From Trichobilharzia szidati (lineage: Eukaryota; Platyhelminthes; Trematoda; Strigeidida; Schistosomatidae): a stretch of DNA of 64,000 nucleotides. The stretch covers positions 36,878,633-36,942,632 of the forward strand of contig OX235271.1 of NCBI GenBank assembly GCA_944472155.2, given 5' to 3'. Below are positions 31,801-36,519 of this stretch, piece by piece. Made by a program: the position numbers and the translations under genes. The notes beneath the pieces are model-generated. The model made no database searches. It saw nothing but the letters and a program-made list of their open reading frames with translations, and was not told where the DNA came from. The number at the start of each line of letters is the position of its first letter. Position 1 is the stretch's first letter.

Positions 31801-33149
31801 GCCCACAGACGGAGAAAGAACTGAGACTCAAAAGAACTATAGTAAGCAGAAATGTGAGGGAAAAAGAATAGTAACATGGAAAAAAATCACGGTTTAGTGG
31901 ACATGGCAGATCACATGGGTGAGTGAATCTACGCCATTCAGGACGATTTTAAGCCACATCATCAACTATCTCAAACCATTGGTTTTTAGGATCCACAGGA
32001 CCCCAACCAGGAAGCCTACACTACCCTGTGTGGCCCAAACTAACTCATAGATTTCATGCGCTAATTCCGAGTTTTGGTTTGACCACCACTAGCTCTTTTC
32101 ATCATCATACAGTAGGAAAAGAGGCGTTCACATTTTGATTTCCTGTCTTAGATAATATCTTTGATAATAGCTTCCCTAATCTTTTAACCCGATGCAGAAT
32201 ATCTCTAAAAGGGCATTATAAAAAGGTTTATAAGCAACGGTTTAACTGACCGTGTTGAATACGGACTCTTGCGTAGAGTGAATGACGAATGGAATCCATT
32301 ACCAGAACTAGTGGTATAAGCCACTTCAGTGAGCACCTCAAAGTAGAAACTAGGCTGTAACAGAAATACATATACTTATATTACAAGAATTGGTAAGGGT
32401 CTAACATCCTGCATACTCTGGATGTAGAAGATTCCTCTCCCATCTATTACAGAAATAACTGCATAGTCATAGCTTTTACGACCGAACAAATGCATCTCTT
32501 GAAAACTAGTTCGAATGGCATTTTAAAGGGGTGGAATAGTTTCAAAATACACTTGAGCTCAAGGTTGAAAACACTTCAGCGGCTTAGAAAGGCATATCAA
32601 AATTTATAATCTAATTGCTAACGGAATTCCGGTGAATACGGAAGACCTATGTAGTTAATATTGTAATATTACAATTTTAATGTCCGTCCAAATGTCTGTT
32701 TAGCACAAAAAGTTACTTGAAGTTCTCAATATGCTTGGATTCACTCAATTTAAAAATGAATGGTCCGGAGGCGCGAAAATTTCCCCAGATGCTCAAGGAG
32801 AACTATGCACAAATCCACCCAGAATTCTTTGATAGGGTAAATTCAAATAATAAAAGATAGTGTACTATCCAATATGGGTTAAGTAGGTTAGTTATTTAGC
32901 ATTTTAACCCCGTTTGGCTTACGTCTATACCGATCAAAATTACCCGTTAAGCCCTCATTGACCAGGTGCATTCTCTGACTAGGTAGGCCCTTGTGGCATA
33001 TGTTAAGATACGCTTTTTTAGTTAGCAATGCTATTGATAAAGTAAACTAATAAATTGCACATGAAAAAAATCAGCGAATGATTCGCGGTAAGCCTGCGTA
33101 ACATACCTGTCCCATCTACAACACAATCAACTCGGTCGGGAAAATCCAT
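7340..33149 (-). CDS. CHM: Rab escort protein (REP/CHM), 11 exons found, 3' end not found
   Basis: Rab escort protein presents newly made Rab GTPases to Rab geranylgeranyl transferase in the cytosol and delivers them to membranes. I joined 11 GT-AG exons whose phases all agree, giving 1717 coding nt (572 codons plus one base). Visible landmarks in order: GTGLSES nucleotide-fold-like loop, HIDRNDYYGG, a long acidic Asn/Ser-rich insert, ILYSH and RYLEF, GRFGPYPILWPMYG, YCRMSAVFGATFC and ARAVLITD. The order and wording match REP rather than Rab GDI: the insert of about 170 residues after YYGG and the RAVLITD block are REP features. The C-terminal part of the family (about 80 residues) is not accounted for. 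Introns range from 43 nt to 4.7 kb and hold most repeats of the left half. Confidence in family is high; exact start and 3' end are less sure. Confidence 0.9.
7545..8160. repeat. SINE-1 array with a head-to-head inverted pair
   Basis: 7545-7960 is a full reverse copy (B box GGGTTCGAACCC, A box CAGCCACTGGGACC seen on the plus strand). A second reverse 3' half (7945-8070) then meets a forward half (8071-8150) at GGTGGGTGCGTACTGCTGAAG. The two halves are complementary over about 65 bp. The forward core reads CTGAAGC, so A9 of the hammerhead is lost. Confidence 0.8.
8320..8465 (+). mobile_element. RTE-B fragment
   Basis: Short decayed piece equivalent to KRLxxFDHRCLRSLSHVRW of family B: TTGATCAAATGTCTCCGCGT, then TCTATCTCTCATGTTAGGTG. 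No intact frame. Confidence 0.5.
8692..8768 (-). tRNA. tRNA-like sequence fused to 5S
   Basis: Acceptor-like ends TGCGTCC/CGACGCA pair except at one position. The T arm is GGGG-TTCGAAC-CCC, and an A-box-like TGGCACAGCGA is present. The anticodon arm is not convincing, so this is a tRNA relic or tRNA-derived SINE domain rather than a functional tRNA. Confidence 0.5.
8769..8889 (-). rRNA. 5S rRNA gene or pseudogene
   Basis: 121 nt starting GTCGGCGACCATACGACG and passing through CACCGGTTCTCGTCCGATC, AAGTTAAGCAACG, GGGCCCGGTTAGTACTTG (box C/internal promoter region), GATGGGTGACC-type and GGGAATACCGGGTG blocks, to CCATCTTT. Order and spacing match eukaryotic 5S rRNA. The terminal helix has two mismatched pairs and no T-run terminator follows, favouring a retroposed copy over a working gene. 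Confidence 0.75.
8893..8962. repeat. imperfect inverted repeat (stem-loop)
   Basis: GACATTAAATGAAAACAAAACA is followed after about 20 bp by its near complement TGTTTTGTTTTCATTAATGTC. The arms are about 21 bp with one single-base difference in the ATTAAATG/CATTAATG part. It lies immediately next to the 5S end. Confidence 0.7.
8985..9560 (+). mobile_element. PLE N-terminal region fragment
   Basis: A broken frame reads TVKELNGFLRYSVKL, SISFFEDCVSNHEYPKWFWKAL, LRRHALN, then FTFNFSDSQLEVLSLCPKFC and QFKNVVRQTNDL. This is the conserved N-terminal (pre-RT) domain of Penelope-like proteins. No RT motif follows, so only the 5' part is retained. Confidence 0.6.
9561..9949. other. unannotated stretch
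   Basis: AT-rich; no gene or repeat family recognised. Confidence 0.3.
9950..10385. repeat. SINE-1 pair, head-to-head
   Basis: A reverse copy (9950-10235) meets a forward copy beginning GGGTCCCAGTGGCTGAATGG (10236-10380). Both carry Pol III boxes and hammerhead-like segments. The forward core is CCGATGA (C for U at position 4), then TTCC/GGAT stem II and GAAA, so it is probably inactive. It ends in a T-rich run. Confidence 0.78.
10386..10875. other. unannotated stretch in REP intron 10
   Basis: AT-rich, with a CACACG microsatellite at about 10531-10549. A small open frame (10663-10851) has no recognisable domain. Confidence 0.3.
10876..11270 (+). mobile_element. Gypsy-type integrase fragment
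   Basis: AIPETIVYDNGGQFTLQLFQDFC carries the second catalytic Asp block (xDNGxQF) of retroviral-type integrases. SNSHTRNFVDTLKKVIVKAGG follows at the place of the catalytic Glu block, where Glu is missing. After a G-run (11056-11069) and a frameshift, the frame at 11091-11190 reads FVYCRTPTTERKKSPQELLVGRMLR, the end of the core. It is a solitary fragment with no LTRs nearby. Confidence 0.75.
11295..11317. repeat. (AT)n microsatellite
   Basis: About 11 AT units. Confidence 0.95.
11447..12080. repeat. SINE-1 cluster: inverted pair plus a full forward unit
   Basis: A reverse 3' half (11447-11569) faces a forward 3' half (11570-11690) across CACCCACCAAGAGTCCC, followed in tandem by a full forward unit (11695-12075). 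The full unit has A box TGGCTCAATGG, B box GGTTCGAACCTC and a hammerhead-like region containing an extra CTGAC near 11988. The tandem joint at AATACTTGAAAATTAATCTG shows how units chain. Confidence 0.82.
12081..12210. other. REP intron 10, proximal part
   Basis: Sequence between the SINE-1 cluster and the donor of REP exon 10; nothing else was recognised. The stretch 12278-12629 in intron 9 is also unassigned, apart from a short GT repeat at 12424-12437. Confidence 0.3.
12211..12277 (-). CDS. CHM: REP exon 10 (RAVLITD)
   Basis: 67 nt, acceptor CCTATAG, donor GTGAT|GTAAGT, phases 2 and 0. Encodes WCARAVLITDSSLLPEDCKPSD, matching the REP block ISRAVLITDRSVL. Confidence 0.9.
12630..12669 (-). 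ncRNA. hammerhead-like motif, PLE-A 3' end
   Basis: Stem I AGC/GCT, core TTGATGA (C3 changed to U), stem II TAA-GTTCG-TTG, GAA, and stem III AAGAG-T-CTCTT followed by C at the cleavage position. The architecture is intact but the C3 change should abolish catalysis. Confidence 0.5.
12630..13795 (-). mobile_element. PLE-A, C-terminal part with 3' tail
   Basis: A minus-strand frame of 146 codons (13660-13220) reads LKRTFPAVSLRIAFSSRPLL, then the GIY-YIG part CVYQFTCSCGARYIGRSTR, then RVQEHYPAWLRRGG and IIEHLANNDHSISIV. Upstream, RFIDKNIHSNPKKRDLSS gives the RT-endonuclease linker. The 3' UTR contains a TAA-rich segment and ends with a hammerhead-like motif (12630-12669). It is 5'-truncated and lies within REP intron 9. 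Confidence 0.85.
13868..14478 (+). mobile_element. RTE-A, decayed 3' part
   Basis: Equivalent to the family A segment from FTYTVREHRFTYTPA through KIEKARQTLITLESVWKS to the 3' end GCCCTGTGTTCAGCTCGGAA and a short AATAATGAATAGTA tail. The frame is broken repeatedly. Confidence 0.75.
14479..15234. other. unannotated stretch in REP intron 9
   Basis: A TTTA repeat lies near 14571-14591. The rest is AT-rich without recognised coding or repeat families. Confidence 0.3.
15235..15925 (-). mobile_element. RTE-B fragment split by an RTE-A insertion
   Basis: 15235-15450 and 15831-15925 together give the minus-strand family B post-RT region (GGQTK-like and LRWIGH-like parts, then the GWYN region). The two parts are separated by the RTE-A copy at 15451-15830, and TCTAACACAAAA is duplicated at both joints. 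It lies between REP exon 9 and its downstream exon 10. Confidence 0.8.
15451..15830 (-). mobile_element. RTE-A insertion, 380 bp, 12-bp TSD
   Basis: Minus strand: LDRLQTFINNCLRSIPERIT, NKKLWEQTKQEP and KRKWRWIGHSLRR, then the 3' end CCTATGTTCCACTAGGAACC with an AAT tail. TSD TCTAACACAAAA lies at 15439-15450 and 15831-15842. Strong 5' truncation is typical of target-primed insertion. Confidence 0.9.
15971..16258 (-). CDS. CHM: REP exon 9 (MSAVFGATFC)
   Basis: 288 nt, acceptor TTTTTAG, donor AAACA|GTAAGT. Begins MSAVFGATFCLECTITKI, equivalent to MCAVFGGIYCLRHSV of REP. An inserted Ser/Thr-rich stretch of about 40 residues follows, then LSNGKEVRTKCIVLSPECLP, the strand that leads to RAVLITD in exon 10. 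Confidence 0.93.
16259..16634. other. REP intron 8, proximal part
   Basis: No repeat family or exon recognised upstream of exon 9. Confidence 0.3.
16635..17475 (-). mobile_element. RTE-B, 3' end and post-RT region
   Basis: A minus-strand frame contains GREMLAGRGPGWKRASGGQTK, TSGLRHVGRCRLPGWGSP and NQSLETIDDTAQNHSQWR. The conserved family tail lies to the left (CAGTTCGAGTTGC). Upstream parts equal to YNRVSNIEIRRRVL and the RT C-terminus lie at 17100-17470 with frameshifts. Confidence 0.8.
17690..18905 (+). mobile_element. RTE-A, interrupted by an inverted-repeat element
   Basis: 17690-18027 gives NKLAEEAEKIELL-like and SLKEITAFTYPGS, KSVWRSS-like parts. 18462-18905 continues with the FKAAFLIW, QTFTNSSLRWLY equivalents and the 3' end with an AATAATAATAATAAC tail. 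The break at 18028-18461 is flanked by a 13-bp duplication and closes in frame when removed. Confidence 0.82.
18028..18461. mobile_element. 434-bp PLE-derived element with inverted ends and 13-bp TSD
   Basis: The ends are about 80-bp imperfect inverted repeats: AAAAGACAAATTCAGGGAAG on the left against its complement at 18440-18461 on the right, both continuing through TACAGTCGTATTTA. The sequence resembles the PLE-A 3' tail with its hammerhead-like region. The middle is like a PLE 3' UTR. TSD TAATTTCAAAGCA is at 18015-18027 and 18462-18474. No coding capacity. Confidence 0.8.
18920..19375. repeat. SINE-1 pair, head-to-head
   Basis: A reverse unit (18920-19198) faces a forward half (19199-19375). 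The reverse unit has B box GGGATTCGAACCC, A box and a core read on minus as CTGGAGA (A6 changed). The forward half holds B box GGTTCGAATCCC and the best-preserved hammerhead core of this family in the window (19232-19277). Confidence 0.82.
19232..19277 (+). ncRNA. hammerhead-ribozyme-like motif of SINE-1
   Basis: Stem I GTACTG (19232-19237)/CAGTAC (19272-19277), core CTGAAGA (19238-19244, the N7 position is free), stem II GTCC/GGAT with loop CAAACTA, GAA (19260-19262), self-complementary stem III ACAGCTGT and U at the cleavage position. All invariant core bases appear present. Schistosome satellite hammerheads have the same stem II and loop style (GTCCCAAA..AGGAC). Confidence 0.65.
19564..19670 (-). 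CDS. CHM: REP exon 8 (GRFGPYPILWPMYG)
   Basis: 107 nt, acceptor TCAATAG, donor TGTCG|GTGAGT, phases 0 and 2. Encodes LLFSMGRFGPYPILWPMYG and GSGDLTQGYCR, the most conserved REP/GDI block (LGRYG...PLYGQGELPQ). It joins exon 9 through the Arg of YCR|MSAVFGATFC. Confidence 0.93.
19757..19802. repeat. (AT)n microsatellite
   Basis: About 23 AT units in REP intron 7, about 90 bp from exon 8. Confidence 0.95.
19805..20960 (-). mobile_element. RTE-B with an internal foreign segment
   Basis: On minus, the RT box appears as LIDLEYVDDIILPGEDADKM (about 20875-20940), then CKMVLQDWFTRSPSINVRCE, DELIAGEISLRNSFKSKRD, and further left the MMSNIEVRRRMLDKEERS region (to 19810). Between about 20240 and 20600 the sequence does not match the family (KTIPKSSTPSISPTSTPAA on minus), suggesting an insertion or unusual divergence. 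Confidence 0.65.
20961..21119. other. short gap with CT microsatellite
   Basis: AT-rich DNA ending in a CTCTCTCT run at about 21096-21116, beside the start of the next RTE-B copy. Confidence 0.5.
21120..21895 (-). mobile_element. RTE-B, 3' tail and post-RT region
   Basis: From right to left on minus: RRRDIRLSTKGRVYCSPVRS, SILLYGSETWPIRVEDMKRL, FDHRCLRSLSRVRWYNKVSN, GKEGKSIEEAIKLHRLRW and GAGWKRVRGGQTK, then the tail with FGTWQLELVHFGAKFYVESS. Frameshifts occur near 21650. It ends about 60 bp from REP exon 7 (21958). Confidence 0.88.
21958..22076 (-). CDS. CHM: REP exon 7
   Basis: 119 nt between acceptor ATTTCAG and donor GGAG|GTGGGT, phases 1 and 0. Encodes AYENRPFQDLLSEKRKLDKF and LLITNLSFSNQHIKTKE. 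It occupies the helical region before LGRYG of REP. Similarity is weaker than for other exons, but both phases fit the neighbours exactly. Confidence 0.8.
22425..22665 (+). repeat. SINE-Gly with RTE-A-like 3' end
   Basis: The head GCTGGTGGTTCAATGAGAGA resembles the 5' part of tRNA-Gly, followed by B box GGTTCGACTAC. The body ends AGCTCTATATTCCACTCGG, which matches the RTE-A 3' end (GCCCTATGTTCCACTCGG). A tRNA head plus a LINE 3' end is the usual layout of a SINE mobilised by that LINE. Confidence 0.65.
22688..23100 (-). mobile_element. RTE-A 3' fragment
   Basis: The AAT tail (ATTATTATTACTATTATT on plus) and 3' end GGGTCCCAAATAGAATAC are followed by segments equal to the RRG, RQ.ITRWS and WRWIG.TL parts of family A on the minus strand. 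The frame is broken. It lies in REP intron 6. Confidence 0.75.
23205..23565 (+). mobile_element. RTE-B 3' end fragment
   Basis: GTAGACTTCCTGCTTCGGGT matches the QVGRCRLPGWG region, then GGTGACATGGCTCAAAATCG and the family tail with GCCACACATATGTGCAAAGT. It is truncated upstream. Confidence 0.7.
23797..24272 (+). mobile_element. RTE-A 3' fragment
   Basis: Runs from AAHSIRNKIPIPDTNDKSML and the HFQKDTTDFHQQLPLLAP region to the 3' end GTTCCATTTGGAACCC with a GAATGAATGAATAATAATAAT tail. An ATT repeat precedes it at 23801-23816. Frame broken. Confidence 0.72.
24273..24679. other. REP intron 6, part without recognised features
   Basis: AT-rich; includes a G-run near 24602-24611. Nothing coding. 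Confidence 0.3.
24680..24833 (-). CDS. CHM: REP exon 6
   Basis: 154 nt, acceptor TTATCAG, donor TTTGG|GTAAAT, phases 0 and 1. Encodes IPVCRSDVFKTRLLSLHQKR and then GSFFEWCFH, aligning with the REP segment VPCSRADVFNSK... and the helix after it. Confidence 0.9.
24925..25335. repeat. SINE-1 pair, head-to-head
   Basis: A reverse copy (24925-25155) faces a forward copy (25156-25335) with B box GGATTCGAACCCC. The forward hammerhead-like core is CCGATGA, with stem II GTCC/GGAC (loop CAAACTT) and GAAA. The U4-to-C change suggests loss of activity. Confidence 0.78.
25336..25639. other. REP intron 5 stretch, possible PLE 5' flank
   Basis: No clear domain; AT-rich. Confidence 0.25.
25640..26085 (+). 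mobile_element. decayed PLE, endonuclease region
   Basis: DDSARLTNKRLKKSLARTFA matches the RT-endonuclease linker. CQRRYVGRTER (about 25821-25853, YVG for YIG) marks the GIY-YIG domain. SSLLKYLVKSGRAAPLWFY and RRLCVVEALTIRQ give the C-terminus. Frameshifts lie between these parts. The sequence differs from PLE-A and PLE-B copies here, so it may be a third lineage. Confidence 0.65.
26133..26365 (-). repeat. SINE-Gly with RTE-A-like 3' end
   Basis: Minus strand: ATCGGTGGTTCAGTGGTAGA is nearly the 5' half of tRNA-Gly (GGTGGTTCAGTGGTAGA), then B box GGTTCAACCCC, a body, and the end TTATGTTCCACTGGGAAT, which resembles the RTE-A 3' end. It is better preserved at the head than the copy at 22425. 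Confidence 0.72.
26366..26700. other. REP intron 5, proximal part
   Basis: No recognised repeat upstream of the exon 5 donor. Confidence 0.3.
26701..26895 (-). CDS. CHM: REP exon 5
   Basis: 195 nt, phase 0 at both ends, acceptor TTTTCAG and donor AAA|GTAAGT. Encodes ILYSHSPTVTALLRADVTRYLEF, matching the REP block that follows the insert, then a Ser/Asn-rich loop (SGSKTPSSG) longer than usual. Confidence 0.9.
27006..27345 (-). mobile_element. RTE-A 3' fragment
   Basis: On plus: ATTATTATTTTATTGCTGCT, then CCCATGGGTTCCGAGTGTAA (complement of the family 3' end), followed by the complement of WRWIGHTLR-like sequence (CAGCGTGTGTCCAATCCATC). It lies in REP intron 4, close to exon 5. Confidence 0.75.
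27425..27615 (+). mobile_element. RTE-B 3' tail fragment
   Basis: ATGTGTCACAAAACC, then GATGCATTCACTCC and the tail ACTGCCACACATCTGTGCAA match the last part of family B. Short and decayed. Confidence 0.6.
27616..27838. other. intron stretch next to exon 4
   Basis: Contains a short (AT)n at about 27810-27822. Nothing else was seen. Confidence 0.35.
27839..28175 (-). CDS. CHM: REP exon 4 (acidic insert and SWSR helix)
   Basis: 337 nt from acceptor TTACTAG to donor CCAAAG|GTGAGT, phases 2 and 0. The first about 90 residues are low-complexity Asp/Asn/Gln/Glu-rich, the poorly conserved insert that distinguishes REP from GDI. The end, EFSWSRTKLQRAVRRHDIDI, aligns with the conserved REP helix that precedes the LLYSRG block. 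Confidence 0.9.
28434..29308 (+). mobile_element. RTE-B insertion with 13-bp TSD, longest intact frame
   Basis: An uninterrupted frame of about 200 codons (28448-29050): EHVDHFTYLGSCISTNGL, KARAAFANLHRLWRRRDIRL, VRSVLLYGSETWPIRVED, FDHKCLRSLSHVRSYNK, RRVLGKEGKSIEEAIKLHRL, GAGWKRVNGGQTKTW and VGRCRLPGWG. The conserved tail with FGTWQLELLHFGAK-like coding follows. TSD AAAAAGCCTGATT is at 28421-28433 and 29309-29321. It is 5'-truncated after the RT domain. The open frame and exact TSD suggest the youngest RTE-B copy here; it lies in REP intron 3 on the opposite strand. Confidence 0.93.
29322..29992. other. REP intron 3, upstream part
   Basis: AT-rich, with scattered open frames that match nothing known to me. 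Confidence 0.3.
29993..30205 (-). CDS. CHM: REP exon 3 (NDYYGG)
   Basis: 213 nt. It begins with the base that completes Arg, then NDYYGGVLASL, the REP/GDI signature. The remainder (SFYNYSYFYQQSD onward) is the start of the REP-specific insert. It is separated from exon 2 by an intron of only 43 nt (30206-30248), typical of schistosome short 5' introns. The donor is GAG|GTGAGT. Confidence 0.9.
30206..30248 (-). other. 43-nt intron of REP
   Basis: GTAATTATTAATAAATTTC ... ATCGAAG between exons 2 and 3. Removal restores HIDRNDYYGG. Confidence 0.9.
30249..30315 (-). CDS. CHM: REP exon 2
   Basis: 67 nt from acceptor TTTTAG to donor GACCG|GTAATT, phases 1 and 2. Encodes LSESLISASLSILGKHILHIDR, the loop and helix that follow GTG, then the strand before YYGG. 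It fits exon 1 and exon 3 exactly in phase. Confidence 0.9.
30316..31737. other. REP intron 1, left part
   Basis: Mostly unassigned AT-rich DNA. Around 31434-31520 a broken plus-strand frame WSRCRGLKVNFSKSVMMYFG resembles the region after the RT catalytic box of non-LTR elements; low confidence. Confidence 0.3.
31738..32100 (-). mobile_element. RTE-B 3' end fragment
   Basis: On plus: ACTGGTTTCAGCATAAAACT (tail), then AACCAGGAAGCCTACA (complement of the RLPGWG region) and GAGTTTTGGTTTGACCACCA (complement of GGQTKT). Truncated upstream; lies in REP intron 1. Confidence 0.75.
32101..33106. other. REP intron 1, right part
   Basis: No repeat or exon recognised. Confidence 0.3.
33107..33149 (-). 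CDS. CHM: REP exon 1 (start codon)
   Basis: Encodes MDFPDRVDCVVDGTG up to a donor CAG|GTATGT, ending in phase 1. It corresponds to the short N-terminus before the GTG loop in REP and GDI proteins. An in-frame ATG at 33212 would add 21 residues; I prefer the shorter form because REP N-termini are short. The usual Ile before GTG is Asp here. Confidence 0.8.
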
Positions 33150-36100
33150 TTGAACACGTTGACGAGAGTGACCCTGAAGAAGGACGATTGAAATATCCAA
33201 TAACAAGGTCATTTGTTCAAAAAGCTGAACTCATGATAAATTCATGTGTTCATAATACTGGTGCACGGAAAAGCAAGTTTCTGTTAGTATTCATAACTTG
33301 ATCCAGAACGTTATGATAGTTTCAAATCTCGACATAATGCATGGTGGGCAAGGATAACTTTTGTTTAATGGGCTGACCTATTGTACGAAATGTATAAGTG
33401 CTCAACTTTTTTACACCTCTCCGTATATCATAGGACTAACACGCGGATAACTAGGTATAAAGATACGACATTTCATTGTATGATAATGCCATAGAACATT
33501 TTCTTTGCAGAGTCTAAGCCATTTAGGGCTTGTGTAGTTTTCGACTAAAATTTGCGACAAGACATTAATTACAAAAGCCAGTAGTAGCTTTGCCTACTAA
33601 TCACACATAACCATTTTATCCGATCGAGAGGTGGGCCGGTGGCTTCAGAGAATTCATGAACAAATGCCGTTTGGGGGTACACGCGGAATGACTGACATTA
33701 ACCTTAACAATGCTGGGGGCCAATCGCAGTATATGGTATGGAAGAGGTGGAGCAGTGGCCAAAAGGTGGATCAGCTGGGAGATACCTCCATGCGATAACG
33801 CCACTTGCATTAGCAACAGAGTTTGTGGTTCTGTTGTTACGATGGGTAACAATAATACAAGTATCTACAATGTGAAATTACAAAAAAGCAAACTATATCC
33901 TTGCTGACTATGCACACGTGTCTTGTGTTTAATATCAATTGATATTTCTACCCTTCATCTTTCTACTTAGTATTGCACAACCTTTCCTCCACAATTTCTA
34001 CCACCCGACTGTAGTTCATCTCTGCGCTTCTTGCTACGCACTGCATAGTACTGATGCTTATTATTGTAAGTCCCTTTAATTACCTAAACACGTTAAAACC
34101 ATTTTCCATGCCTCTGAGAATGTTATTCAATTAAACAAAGTTGTTGTGATACTATAAGCGCAGCACCACTGTGATGTGTGTTGCTGGTAATATTTCTTCA
34201 GTAATTTTTTGCGCGACAAAATGTTGAATGATAGGACGACGGATTAAGCCCAGAAGCGGATATTTCAGAAACAAGATAAGAAATATATAATGAAGACGAA
34301 AGATCTCGGAAGTGAAGAGCGTGAACGAATAAAGTTTTTAAGGTGATGTTTCTGTATTTTCTCATAGTTGCACGTAGTTTCGTCGAATAAAAAGTCGGCT
34401 GCCAAGTAATAACGTTTTCAGCTGTCACTCAACCAGCCAACCTTGAAAAGCTGATAATCGGGCCTAAATGTGCTCATGATATCTGCTAATTTTGATTGGT
34501 GTCGTTTACTGGGGAGTGGAGATTGTTTGCTCGGTGTGACATAATTCGATTTTCAAAACACCATGAATTTCAGGCTCGAGTAGACAACTTGTGATTGAGA
34601 AACTTCACCTCAGCAAAAGAAAAATGGATTTTAGGAGGGAAGTGTGCCAGGAGATGTTACATATCATGTTACCATATCATTAACCTGAGTCATTTCGCAC
34701 TGAACGTTAGCTACCGAACTTCTGTGTTTTGGGAACCACGTTAGTCTGAGAGCATATTGTCAAATGCAATCACTACTCTTACATCTATCATGTTAGGTTA
34801 GGTTGTTCATATGAAGTCCATAGGTATCTAGGTTTAGTTCGGCAGCATTTATGCACCAAGCATTTGTTCCTCGTTTTAAATAGTAAACTACAGTTAGACT
34901 GGGCGAAATCACTAATTATAGTCGTTAGGGCGTCATATCGTTGCGAAGAAAAACCGCCAGCCTCTCCTCCTATTAATGTTTCTGAACAAATATGGGGTCC
35001 GCTGTACTAACTGTATGACTTGAGGCCAAATCAGAGCTTATTTCAATATTAAAAGACAGATTGTGAAAGTTTATTGTGTACATTATGTACTTAGGAGCAG
35101 TTGATGAATGGAGTACAACAGGTATGCGCATATGGTCCATTTACAGTCATTCTGCGTGAAACATATACTGAAGATGATTAAATTCCCCCTCACGTTCAAA
35201 GATGACATCGCAATCTGCAGTTCATATGTGATAACCAGCTTCCGAATGATGACTTCGTTACCCCACAATATTTATCACTATTGTTGTCCCTCGAATCAGT
35301 TCCATTTTAGAAACCAAATTTTCCGTCACAATGATTATCCAGATTATGGACCGACGACTTGTATTGTTGTAGAAGACTGGCTCTAATTTAAAAGGCTTGT
35401 CTTCTGAAAGCACAGCTGTGGGCGAGTGTAGCGGGAAACCTAGTCAGTAGATGAAGAAAATCTTACAAATCGTAGAGGAATATATTTCCTGTTTCGATAC
35501 TCATTTTGTCCTTCTGAACTCCTAAATCACAAGCTATATCTGAGTGGAAATGATAATGATTTATTCTCACTTTATGTACATGAATGATACCAGTTTATGG
35601 GCATCATCAATGTGATAAGTAATACATACATGGCGTAAGTATATTTAGAAGGAAAGGTAATCGAGTAATGTCGGCAAGCACACTTTACATAAATTAAATC
35701 GATTTACATAATATAATCTTCGGCACCGTTATTGTTTGAATCTGCGGCGTAACAACTGATGGTTGCGTTACATGTAGTCGACATGGTGGACTATTCACAC
35801 AAGTGTAGAAATGGCCTGAGAAACGTAAAACAGTTTACCGACAACAATGTTTACTGCATTATTATTTGCAAGCGGCTCACCACAGCAGTTAGTATCCTAT
35901 TAAACATGCAAAGAAGTAATAATGAACCAACATAACCAGCAACCGGCGTATTTTGTAATTCATTCTGTTCAAGATCCAGAATGACTGCGAACCAATCCAT
36001 ACAAAATGTCGTATAAAGCACGCAGGAATATAATACTGCTATCGATTGAGTCATTAGGATTCGAAATGCAGCTGTCAGCAAATTTCCACTACTTCTTGGA

Positions 36101-36519
36101 TATGCATGTTTATCGGCTCTGTAAAGGTAGTGATTGTCGGCATGATCAACACGTGGATGAATATCCAGATGAATACTACAACTTGCTTGCCGTACTGATT
36201 CAGTTGATCCCGCTTCGTGTGGAGTTTGATTTTTCTACGATTTTGATATATTCCGCAGGGCATCGCCATGATCATGGGAAGTATACTCATGCTTTAAATG
36301 CATTACTTCGTTGACTCCCGCCACTATTGAGTGTATACATGATATTGAGAGGGTTTAGGAATTTGAGTAGGACCCACAGGAATCGCGGATTTATATAATT
36401 CCTAGCCACTGTGGATAAAGTATCACCGCATTCTTTTCAGAAAGTAGACCAGTTGGTGAAGTACAAATGTTGTCCAAGAAACTCATATCTTTCTATGTGA
36501 TATTGTGGTACGTTTTGAC
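33150..36519. other. repeat-poor 3.4 kb upstream of REP exon 1
   Basis: None of the repeat families seen elsewhere appears here, and no coding exon was recognised on either strand; the open frames are short and compositionally ordinary. The REP promoter and 5' UTR should lie at its left end, but no TATA or initiator element can be assigned with confidence. Confidence 0.4.

Noticed and set aside
36006..36314. 102-codon plus-strand frame in the repeat-poor region
   Set aside because: Overlaps an equally long minus frame; no motif and no splice-supported continuation.
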